From Clostridiales bacterium (GTDB lineage Bacteria > Bacillota > Clostridia > Oscillospirales > CAG-272): a DNA stretch of 7,085 nt. Location: the NCBI GenBank assembly GCA_016280525.1, contig JAEEGW010000188.1:1-7085 (forward strand), written 5' to 3'. A model generated the notes under the pieces. The model had not been told where the DNA came from and searched no databases. It saw nothing but the letters and a program-made list of their open reading frames with translations. This document shows positions 1-5,345 of the stretch, one piece after another. The position numbers and the translations under genes were made by a program. Position 1 is the stretch's first letter. Each line of letters starts with the position of its first letter.

Positions 1-450
1 ATGGAAATGGTGCAGATAAAAGGCGTGGACGACACGGAACGCAAAACGAAAGCCGTGCTTGATAACGGCGCAAAGCTCGTCGTAAGAGAGCGCCTGATGA
101 CGCACGGAGAACAGAGGGCGATAAGCGTATACGAGGTCGAGCTGAACGGCAAAGGATCGAACGCGGACGTCGTCTCCCGCTCCGTTGCAAGAGACGATTC
201 GTACCAGAAATTCGACGCGAAGATCATAGGCAACGCGGAGTGTTCGGGTCATACGGAATGTGATTCGATAATCATGGATAACGGTAGAATTTTAGCCGTT
301 CCCGGACTTGAGGCGAACTGCGTTGACGCGTCGCTCGTGCACGAGGCGGCTATCGGAAAAATAGCCGGAGAACAGCTCATAAAGCTCATGACACTCGGAC
401 TGACCGAGGCGGAAGCGGAAGAGCAGATAATAAACGGATTTTTGAGATGA
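1..450 (+). CDS. sufB: SufB/SufD-family Fe-S cluster assembly scaffold, C-terminal part (5' end outside window)
   Basis: This is the C-terminal 149 residues of a SUF-system scaffold protein, which works in the cytoplasm with the ATPase SufC to assemble Fe-S clusters. The reading frame is open at base 1, and the first ATG falls inside a conserved stretch (MEMVQIKGVD), so it is probably an internal methionine. Full-length short clostridial relatives are roughly 300 residues. The signature HTECDS lies at visible residues 84-89 and LVHEAAIGKIAGEQ at 112-125, followed by the family's usual ending (TEAEAEEQIINGFL). Set against E. coli SufB as I recall it, Cys87 matches Cys405 and Glu115 matches Glu434. 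Both are residues tied to nascent cluster assembly, which favours SufB-like scaffold function over a purely SufD-like role. In such clostridia sufC usually lies just upstream, here outside the window. I see no U-tract terminator directly after the stop. Family assignment is firm; SufB versus SufD naming is less so. Confidence 0.9.
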   Translation: MEMVQIKGVDDTERKTKAVLDNGAKLVVRERLMTHGEQRAISVYEVELNGKGSNADVVSRSVARDDSYQKFDAKIIGNAECSGHTECDSIIMDNGRILAVPGLEANCVDASLVHEAAIGKIAGEQLIKLMTLGLTEAEAEEQIINGFLR

Positions 451-474
451 TTTCGTAGGGCGGGGGCTTTACGT

Positions 475-514
475 GAACCCCCAACGCTCTCCGGTTCGCG
501 TCGGGGAACCCCTA
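475..514 (+). repeat. 40-bp dispersed repeat, copy A
   Basis: The segment begins GAACCCCCAA, has TTCGC in the middle and ends TCGGGGAACCCCTA. By direct comparison it matches bases 2137-2176 at 34 of 40 positions, without gaps and in the same orientation. It contains the self-complementary GGGGAACCCC (503-512) and an alternative GGTTC/GAACC pairing (493-497 with 506-510). The family is not one I can name. It looks like a dispersed intergenic repeat. Confidence 0.75.
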
Positions 515-528
515 TGATCCCGTCGAAA

Positions 529-563
529 GAATAAATAAGAAAGAATAAAGAATAAAGAATAAA
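529..563. repeat. GAATAAA heptamer repeat
   Basis: Three perfect head-to-tail copies of GAATAAA occupy 543-563, with another copy at 529-535 and degenerate sequence between. The strand bias (purines on +, T-rich on -) and low complexity suggest slippage-prone sequence. No -10 or -35 element could be matched with confidence. Confidence 0.8.
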
Positions 564-570
564 AACCGGT

Positions 571-681
571 GTCGGCGTAGCCGACAAATTGTGTGCGCAA
601 AGCGCACATTTGGGTGGTCCCACCCCTCAACACCCCCCAAACCCCCTCTTACCCCCTCCCGTCATTCTTCGAATGAGGGGG
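571..681. repeat. Cluster of four short hairpins upstream of the fucosidase
   Basis: There are four consecutive inverted repeats. GTCGGC-gta-GCCGAC lies at 571-585. TGTGCGC-aaa-GCGCACA lies at 592-608. GGGTG-gtcc-CACCC lies at 612-625. An imperfect hairpin has CCC (658-660) pairing with GGG (677-679) around TCATTC-ttc-GAATGA (662-676). The first three are perfect, and the first two are separated by AAAT and T-rich spacers resembling those of the 1961-2222 array. If transcribed, they would form a structured 5' leader ending about 12 bases before the ribosome binding site. None has a U-tract, so they are not standard terminators. Confidence 0.65.
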
Positions 682-693
682 CGCAAATGTTTG

Positions 694-699
694 AAAGGA
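694..699 (+). promoter_or_regulatory. Ribosome binding site of the fucosidase
   Basis: AAAGGA sits six bases before the ATG at 706. This fixes the start: the same frame is open upstream to an ATG at 589, but those codons translate the hairpin repeat and a proline-rich stretch with no family resemblance. Confidence 0.75.
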
Positions 700-705
700 A
701 AAAGT

Positions 706-1917
706 ATGATACCTGTACCGGAGAAAAGAGTCGCCGAATTTGAAGAAAAAGCTTTCGGTATGTTTATCCATTTCGGGCTGTATTCGCAGCTCGGCAAAGG
801 CGAGTGGATAAAGCATTTTGAAAAAATACCGGACGACGAGTACAATAAGCTTTTTGAGTCTTTTGATCCGTCCGGATTCGACGCGCGCGCGATCGCTCGC
901 ATCGCAAAACGCGCCGGTATGAAATACATAACGCTTACCTCGCGGCACCACGAGGGATTTTCGCTGTACGATACCTGCGGCTTATCCGACTTTGACGCGC
1001 CCCACGCGCCGAATTGCCGCCGCGACCTGATACGCGAATTCGTCGACGGCTGCAACGAAGAGGGCATCACGCCCATGTTTTACCACACCACGCTTGACTG
1101 GCATATGAGATCTTTCAACGACGATTTTCCGTCGTATCTGCAGTATCTGCGCGACAGCGTGGAGATACTCTGTACGAATTACGGCAAAATAGGCGGTCTG
1201 TGGTTTGACGGCAACTGGTCAAAGCCGGACGCGGACTGGGAGGAGGACAAACTCTACGCGGTCATCCGCCGTCATCAGCCGGACGCGATAATAGTCAACA
1301 ACACGGGTCTTGACGCCCGCGGCAGGACCGGCAATATTGAGATAGACAGCGTGACGTACGAGCAGGGAAGACCCGAGCCGATGGACAGAGAGGGCATGAG
1401 CAAGTACGTTGCCGCGGAAATGTGCTGCACCATAAACGACCACTGGGGCGTAGGCAAACTCGATCTGAATTACAAAAGTCTGCCGTATCTGATAGAAACG
1501 CTGTGCGCCTGCCGCAAACTCGGCGCAAACCTGCTGCTCAACGTCGGACCCGACGGCGACGGAAGCATACTGCCGCTACAGCAGTATCTTTTATCCGGCA
1601 TGGGCGACTGGATAAATTACTACGGCGGCTGTATTTATAAAGCAAAGCCGTGCGGCGTGAAGGGCGAAGGCAAAAACTTTGCGTTAAAAGACGGCAAAAA
1701 GATATATCTTTTCATCCACGATCTCGGTATAGGCGGGCCGGCGAAGGAAGTTTGCTTTACGGGTCTGTCCGGCAAGGTAAAAAGCGTACGCTTTACGGAC
1801 GGCGGCGAAGAGCTTGAATTCACGCAGGATGACGACGTATTAAAAGTCGGCGCAACTCCGTTCCCGTACGGCAAAAACGGCGTAGTAAGAGTTGCGGAAG
1901 TTGATATAATTAAATGA
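706..1917 (+). CDS. Alpha-L-fucosidase, glycoside hydrolase family 29 (cytoplasmic)
   Basis: This is a 403-residue retaining exo-glycosidase expected to release terminal L-fucose from oligosaccharides. The N-terminal part has the family's GMFIHFGLYS (residues 18-27) and SRHHEGFSLYD (79-89). WFDG at 166-169 carries the probable nucleophile Asp168, and NLLLNVGPDGDGSI at 275-288 is the typical GH29 signature. Glu219, in the segment IDSVTYEQG, is my candidate acid/base by alignment with the Thermotoga enzyme, and is tentative because this residue varies across the family. A TIM barrel covers about residues 5-310, and a short C-terminal beta-sandwich follows. There is no signal peptide or dockerin, so it should act inside the cell on imported fucosylated oligosaccharides. 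It is somewhat shorter than typical 440-500-residue members. It stands alone, convergent with the dockerin gene. Activity on a related sugar cannot be excluded. Confidence 0.9.
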   Translation: MIPVPEKRVAEFEEKAFGMFIHFGLYSQLGKGEWIKHFEKIPDDEYNKLFESFDPSGFDARAIARIAKRAGMKYITLTSRHHEGFSLYDTCGLSDFDAPHAPNCRRDLIREFVDGCNEEGITPMFYHTTLDWHMRSFNDDFPSYLQYLRDSVEILCTNYGKIGGLWFDGNWSKPDADWEEDKLYAVIRRHQPDAIIVNNTGLDARGRTGNIEIDSVTYEQGRPEPMDREGMSKYVAAEMCCTINDHWGVGKLDLNYKSLPYLIETLCACRKLGANLLLNVGPDGDGSILPLQQYLLSGMGDWINYYGGCIYKAKPCGVKGEGKNFALKDGKKIYLFIHDLGIGGPAKEVCFTGLSGKVKSVRFTDGGEELEFTQDDDVLKVGATPFPYGKNGVVRVAEVDIIK

Positions 1918-1928
1918 ATATTAAATAA

Positions 1929-1957
1929 AAAAAGGGACTGTCGCAGACGCGGCAGTC
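1929..1957 (+). terminator. Hairpin after the fucosidase; terminator-like but lacking a U-tract
   Basis: The stem GACTGTCGC (1936-1944) pairs with GCGGCAGTC (1949-1957), with one G-T wobble, around the loop AGAC. It starts 18 bases after the fucosidase stop. The ascending side is preceded by A-rich sequence and GGG, as in a normal bidirectional terminator, but the expected CCC plus U-run is missing and the hairpin array begins instead. It may be a terminator disrupted by the array. The 3' arm at 2240-2255 could still pair with its 5' side. Confidence 0.5.
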
Positions 1958-1960
1958 TTA

Positions 1961-2222
1961 ATGAATTGTGCCTTGGTACAATTCAATTCATGACGATTTA
2001 CCGTCAATTCATGATGCGCAAGCATCGATTCATGGCGAAGCCAATTCATTCAGACGAAAAAATCCGCAGTCGGCTATGAATGGCGCCGCAAAACGGCGCA
2101 TGAATTGTGTCTTTCGACACATGAATTGCCCTACGGGAACCCCCAAAGCTCATCAATTCGCATCGGGGAACCCCTAAGGCATGAATTGTCCTGACGGACG
2201 TGAATTGTCCCTTACGGGACAT
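1961..2222. repeat. Array of short hairpins separated by ATGAATTG / CAATTCAT octamers
   Basis: Spacer octamers are CAATTCAT at 1984, 2005 and 2042 (variant CGATTCAT at 2026), and ATGAATTG at 1961, 2100, 2121 and 2181 (variants at 2076 and 2200). Between them lie different hairpins. The first is TGAATTGTGCC-tt-GGTACAATTCA (1962-1985, one wobble). Then come TGACG/CGTCA (1991-2006), GATGC-gcaa-GCATC (2013-2026) and TGGC-gaa-GCCA (2033-2043). On the right are GCGCCG-caaaa-CGGCGC (2083-2099), TGTGTC-tttc-GACACA (2106-2121), CCC-tac-GGG (2129-2137), GTCC-tgac-GGAC (2188-2199) and TGTCCC-ttac-GGGACA (2206-2221). Several octamer spacings are exactly 21 bases (1984-2005-2026 and 2100-2121). The reading frame at 1968-2177 is only a translation of this repeat. 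Function is unknown. It lies between convergent genes, where a transcript or DNA structure could be tolerated. Confidence 0.8.
2137..2176 (+). repeat. 40-bp dispersed repeat, copy B, inside the hairpin array
   Basis: The segment matches 475-514 at 34 of 40 positions in the same orientation. The outer ends are fully conserved (GAACCCCCAA and TCGGGGAACCCCTA) and five of the six differences fall in the middle 16 bases. It sits between the octamers at 2121 and 2181, widening what is otherwise a spacing of about 20 bases to 60, as if it were a module inserted into the array. Confidence 0.75.
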
Positions 2223-2223
2223 T

Positions 2224-2256
2224 AAAGGGGCTGCTTAACGCAACAGCCCCTTTTTG
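2224..2256 (+). terminator. Bidirectional intrinsic terminator between convergent genes
   Basis: AAAGGGGCTG (2224-2233) pairs perfectly with CAGCCCCTTT (2244-2253) around a 10-base loop, followed by a T-run (2251-2255). It would stop + strand transcription from the fucosidase side. Read on the - strand, the same stem is followed by TTTAAT and lies just past the stop of the dockerin gene, so it can serve both genes, more strongly on +. Confidence 0.85.
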
Positions 2257-2269
2257 TATTATTTAACGT

Positions 2270-5197
2270 TTAATGGTTGAGAGCTTCTTCAAGCGTATCG
2301 CCTAAGAGAACTCTTACTGCGTGGATATAATCGTCGTCTGTCGCAAACGTTACAACGCTTGTCGTGATGCGGCTTATCATATCGTTTGCCGCCTCTTCAC
2401 CGAGTGCTTCTTCAAGCATGCAGAGCATCTGATAGTCTTCTATACCGTCGCGGATGTTTTCAAGACGGAGCGTTGATACCGGCGTCGGCAGACCGAATTT
2501 ATAACCGCTGTATATAAGCATTCCGTCGCCGTCGTTCGGGAACGCCCAAGCAGTGGACTCATCCCAGTAATTGACTCTCCAGTAGTCAACGGACCAGTAA
2601 AGCATGCCCGTTACGTTGTATTCCTTCATCTGCCAGAGGCTTACGATAGTTTCCGTGCCGTCCGTATCGACTTTCCAGTTGGCGTAAGGCGCTCTCGGGT
2701 TGATGCAGACGTAAGCCCAGAGCTCGTCTCCTCCTTCGACTTCCTGATTCATCCTGTCTATGAAAGTGCCGTATTTATGATCCTGCTCTTTGCTCTGTAA
2801 GAACGTGGTGCGCGAGATGAAGCTGAGGTCGCGCGTTGTGAAAGAAAATGTTTCCGGACACCAGATACTTACGTAATCTTTCATAAACTCTATCGAGTCA
2901 ACGGCTGCGTTATCAAACGTGGTTATCGTGCCTTCCGCGGTCAGGTCACAGTCGCGTTCAAACGGGATCACCATTCTGTAATCCGGCGTATTCGCTTTGA
3001 TCCTGTCGGTAATGCTTTTAAACAGTGCAAACTGCCAGTCTGCTCTCGGCTCGTCAAGATCACCGGGATAATAGATGACTTTGTCGATCCATACCGGTGT
3101 GATGCCGTCGTTGTCTTCCGCTATGCTCATATCAAGATTCGACCAGCGGGCGGTGTTTACTCTGTCCATGTTCATGATCCTGTTTGCATATCCGGAAGTC
3201 AGGCCGTGCGGGTTGTCCATGATATTTATTCTGTATTTGAGGAAGAACTCAAAGTAGTTATCCATTACCTGAACGTCGGTAAAATCAACGTTGTTCCAGT
3301 TATATGAATCCAGAACGTAGCTGCCCCATAAAGCGAACGCCGTGCGGAGCTCGGTTTTTTCGGAAAGCTCGAAATTCCAGACCTTGACTGCCACGGCGGC
3401 GCGCTTTATCTCGCTGCCCGTATCGTTGTCGTAGACGTGGATGACGGATTCGTAAAGTCCCGCCGGTGTGTCGGCAGTTGTCGTGAGCTGTATCACGAAT
3501 CCCTGTGAATTCCCGCTCTTTATTTCAACGGGACCGGTGAGAGGCGGTATGGCGTCGGGCCTTAGAGCGTTCGTTACGTTATGATAGTATTCGTAAAACG
3601 CTTCAAAGGGGACCGTGTCGCCGTTTGAATTTGTGAAATCTTCAATTTCGATCCTTGCGTTAAGATCTCTTGCCGGAGCTAAGAAGAACTGGCAGTTTTC
3701 CGCTTCGTTCTTCGCCATTCTCACGGTGTAGCCGGTGCGTCCGGTGCTTTCCGTATCGGTCTTAAGCGTTTTTTCGGTAGACTGGTCAAACCAGAGTTTT
3801 AACGAACTGTCCTCGTTTTCAGCCGTGAGGACCGTTGTCGCAAGCTCGTCGTTGTCCGTAAGGGTCTCGTCGTAGTTCAGGCAGTATTCCGGATGTCCGC
3901 AGAATACAAGCACATCGTTTATGTTGTCGCTTACGGCGATACCGCCTATTTCAATGCTTCCGGACGTCGTAAAGCTGTTTACCGTAAAGCTGAGCTTCTT
4001 CAGGATCTTTTCATAAACCGCGACGTCGCGCAGATTGAACATAACGCCCTGCCAGCCGTTGTTCGCGCAGTCTATTTCGCAGGTCTGATCGGTGACCGAG
4101 ACCATATATCCCGAAACGTCCGTGACGCCGGTAAGCTGTATGGTGGCAGAAATCTGGTTTCCGGCTCTTACGCGCAGTCCCAGATACATACCTTTTTCAA
4201 CGTATTTATCGTAGTAGTCTGAAATAGCGCGCAGATCCAACGTAAATCTTACGGGAGTTTTCGAGGACGTGATCATCGCCGTATCCGTGCCGTCAAACGA
4301 GGAACGCGCTATCGTTGCGCCGGAATTTGACGTTACGTAATTTGCCATATCGCCCTCGGGCGGTATCGGCATTTCGGGCTCATAATCTATCTCATATTCT
4401 TCTTCCGACATGTTCGTATACGTCAGCGCGGAGTCAAGATCTTTGAAGAATCCTATTTCGGATATTATCATATAGACGCCGTTCTTCATGGTGGATTCTC
4501 CGCCCGCCCAGTCAAAACGTACGGTGCTGAGCTTTTTGGGCGTCGTTAACGTGGTGTCGGTCATATCGACTATGACGTAATGGAACTTGCCGTCTGCCTT
4601 GTATATAGCCGACGATGAATCGCCCGCCGCGGGCGACTGTGTGAACACTTCTATATATCCGTCTGCGTTTGATAATACCTTTAATACTATATATGCGCCG
4701 TATTCACCGGTAAGCTCGGGTTTCCCTACGGCTTTCGCGTATTTTGAAACGTTGAATATGACGTAAGGGTCTGTCAGGCCGCTTGCCTTTGCATAGGTTA
4801 GCCTTATCCCGTCGTCATCAAGCGCAACGGTGGTCTGCTTCGGGTTCGTAAAGCATTTCAGAGCGGTTGAATCCCATTGCGTGTAAACGTTGGGCATGCC
4901 GTAATAGATAGCAACGCTGCTGTCGCTCAGATGACGGAAGAGCACCGTAACGTCTTTATTGTTCTTTTTGCCGTCGCCGTTCGTATCGCAGGCTATCAGA
5001 TCGACGTCGCTGTCGTTCAAAGCGCCGCTAAGATAACGGAACAGCGTCAGAACGTCTTTATTGTCAGTGCTGCCGTCGCAGTTGGCGTCGCCCGCCATTC
5101 CCGCAGCCGCGCTCGTAACGGACGCGCCGAGCATCAGGCATATTATCATGGCTGACGCGAGTACGGCTGACAAAGATCTTTTTAAAAGCTTCTTCAT
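2270..5197 (-). CDS. Secreted dockerin protein with GH123-like / DUF4091 catalytic region
   Basis: The 975-residue product begins with a signal peptide (KKLLKR, then a hydrophobic core, with cleavage near residue 32, TSAAA). A type I dockerin follows at about 36-92. Its two calcium loops have ligands Asp37, Asn39, Asp41, Asp48 and Asp71, Asn73, Asp75, Asp82. Regions at about 95-260 and 285-430 look like beta-sandwich modules, possibly carbohydrate-binding (inference). Residues 465-610 carry the N-terminal sandwich of the DUF4091/GH123 group (RMAKNEAENCQF at 493-504, TPAGLYESVIHV at 577-588). The rest is the barrel, with Asp715-Glu716-Pro717 in the position of the GH123 Asp-Glu catalytic pair and a closing DUF4091 signature (GDGMLIYSG at 890-898, STLRLENIRDGIEDYQ at 908-923). 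GH123 enzymes release beta-linked N-acetylgalactosamine by substrate assistance, but most DUF4091 relatives are uncharacterised, so substrate is open. The dockerin implies docking to a cohesin encoded elsewhere. It has its own promoter. Confidence 0.85.
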   Translation of the reverse strand: MKKLLKRSLSAVLASAMIICLMLGASVTSAAAGMAGDANCDGSTDNKDVLTLFRYLSGALNDSDVDLIACDTNGDGKKNNKDVTVLFRHLSDSSVAIYYGMPNVYTQWDSTALKCFTNPKQTTVALDDDGIRLTYAKASGLTDPYVIFNVSKYAKAVGKPELTGEYGAYIVLKVLSNADGYIEVFTQSPAAGDSSSAIYKADGKFHYVIVDMTDTTLTTPKKLSTVRFDWAGGESTMKNGVYMIISEIGFFKDLDSALTYTNMSEEEYEIDYEPEMPIPPEGDMANYVTSNSGATIARSSFDGTDTAMITSSKTPVRFTLDLRAISDYYDKYVEKGMYLGLRVRAGNQISATIQLTGVTDVSGYMVSVTDQTCEIDCANNGWQGVMFNLRDVAVYEKILKKLSFTVNSFTTSGSIEIGGIAVSDNINDVLVFCGHPEYCLNYDETLTDNDELATTVLTAENEDSSLKLWFDQSTEKTLKTDTESTGRTGYTVRMAKNEAENCQFFLAPARDLNARIEIEDFTNSNGDTVPFEAFYEYYHNVTNALRPDAIPPLTGPVEIKSGNSQGFVIQLTTTADTPAGLYESVIHVYDNDTGSEIKRAAVAVKVWNFELSEKTELRTAFALWGSYVLDSYNWNNVDFTDVQVMDNYFEFFLKYRINIMDNPHGLTSGYANRIMNMDRVNTARWSNLDMSIAEDNDGITPVWIDKVIYYPGDLDEPRADWQFALFKSITDRIKANTPDYRMVIPFERDCDLTAEGTITTFDNAAVDSIEFMKDYVSIWCPETFSFTTRDLSFISRTTFLQSKEQDHKYGTFIDRMNQEVEGGDELWAYVCINPRAPYANWKVDTDGTETIVSLWQMKEYNVTGMLYWSVDYWRVNYWDESTAWAFPNDGDGMLIYSGYKFGLPTPVSTLRLENIRDGIEDYQMLCMLEEALGEEAANDMISRITTSVVTFATDDDYIHAVRVLLGDTLEEALNH
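4922..5092 (-). other. Dockerin type I domain, N-terminal, near-symmetric repeats
   Basis: Two 12-residue calcium loops, starting at Asp37 and Asp71, both carry Asn-Lys at loop positions 10-11 followed by Asp-Val. Each leads into a matching helix (LFRYLSG and LFRHLSD). In characterised type I dockerins, positions 10-11 contribute to cohesin recognition, and identical pairs in both halves allow either half to bind. Cys40 replaces the usual glycine of the first loop, and Cys70 directly precedes the second loop. Confidence 0.9.
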
Positions 5198-5204
5198 TTT
5201 GATA

Positions 5205-5210
5205 TCTCCT
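5205..5210 (-). promoter_or_regulatory. Ribosome binding site of the dockerin gene
   Basis: Read on the - strand, AGGAGA (within AAGGAGATATC) lies seven bases before the ATG whose first base is 5197. This supports that start, which also gives an intact signal peptide. Confidence 0.85.
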
Positions 5211-5256
5211 TGTGTCGGTTCTCAATTATGGCATAACGCCGCATTTATACATTATC

Positions 5257-5285
5257 AATATATCACATATCAAATAAAAAGTCAA
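5257..5285 (-). promoter_or_regulatory. Sigma-A promoter of the dockerin gene
   Basis: On the - strand, a -35 box TTGACT (5280-5285) is followed after exactly 17 bases by a -10 box TATATT (5257-5262). The -10 box is preceded by TGA, giving an extended -10. Transcription should start near 5250, leaving a 5' leader of about 50 bases. The promoter lies just downstream of the TypA terminator, so this gene is its own transcription unit. I see no clear operator. Confidence 0.75.
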
Positions 5286-5310
5286 TTGCAATAATAAAAA
5301 TTTTGCTGAT

Positions 5311-5340
5311 AAAAACGCGGCTGTTTTTTCACAGCCGCGG
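5311..5340 (-). terminator. Intrinsic terminator of typA
   Basis: Read on the - strand, a perfect 9-bp stem CGCGGCTGT/ACAGCCGCG (5316-5324 with 5331-5339 on +) with a 6-base loop is followed by TTTTT (5311-5315). It begins about six bases after the TypA stop codon. It separates TypA from the dockerin gene downstream. Confidence 0.9.
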
Positions 5341-5345
5341 GTCTG

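Larger units (their letters stand above)
451..705. other. Repeat-rich non-coding leader between sufB-like gene and fucosidase
   Basis: No credible gene lies in these 255 bases. In order they hold a GGGGG...CCCCC inverted repeat (462-466 with 478-482), a 40-bp segment repeated elsewhere in the window (475-514), an AT-rich GAATAAA heptamer repeat (529-563), a run of small hairpins (571-681) and the fucosidase ribosome binding site. I found no convincing sigma-A promoter on the + strand, so fucosidase transcription may start within this repeat-rich leader at a site I cannot recognise, or may read through from the sufB-like gene. Confidence 0.6.

Noticed and set aside
1..3. ATG at base 1 as the real start of the sufB-like gene
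   Set aside because: The protein begins in the middle of a conserved domain and would be half the family length; truncation by the window edge is the simpler reading.
462..482. Terminator after the sufB-like gene
   Set aside because: GGGGG pairs with CCCCC, but the loop is 11 bases and no T-run follows, so intrinsic termination is not supported.
249..623. A 124-codon - strand open frame across the sufB-like 3' end and the leader
   Set aside because: Half of it is antisense to the conserved sufB-like sequence and the rest crosses repeats. No ribosome binding site is seen.
589..705. N-terminal extension of the fucosidase to an ATG at 589
   Set aside because: The extra 39 codons translate hairpins and C-rich sequence, no ribosome binding site precedes 589, and family similarity begins just after the ATG at 706, which has AAAGGA at proper spacing.
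571..705. Riboswitch or T-box in the fucosidase leader
   Set aside because: The hairpins are short and independent. I see no T-box sequence, no known aptamer core and no terminator/antiterminator pair.
1968..2177. A 69-codon open frame within the hairpin array
   Set aside because: It is a translation of the repeat units, has no ribosome binding site and no protein-like composition. Similar repeat-derived frames are easily mis-annotated as hypothetical proteins.
1961..2222. CRISPR array
   Set aside because: The recurring unit is only eight bases, appears in both orientations, and the intervening sequences are themselves palindromes of unequal length. No cas gene is nearby.
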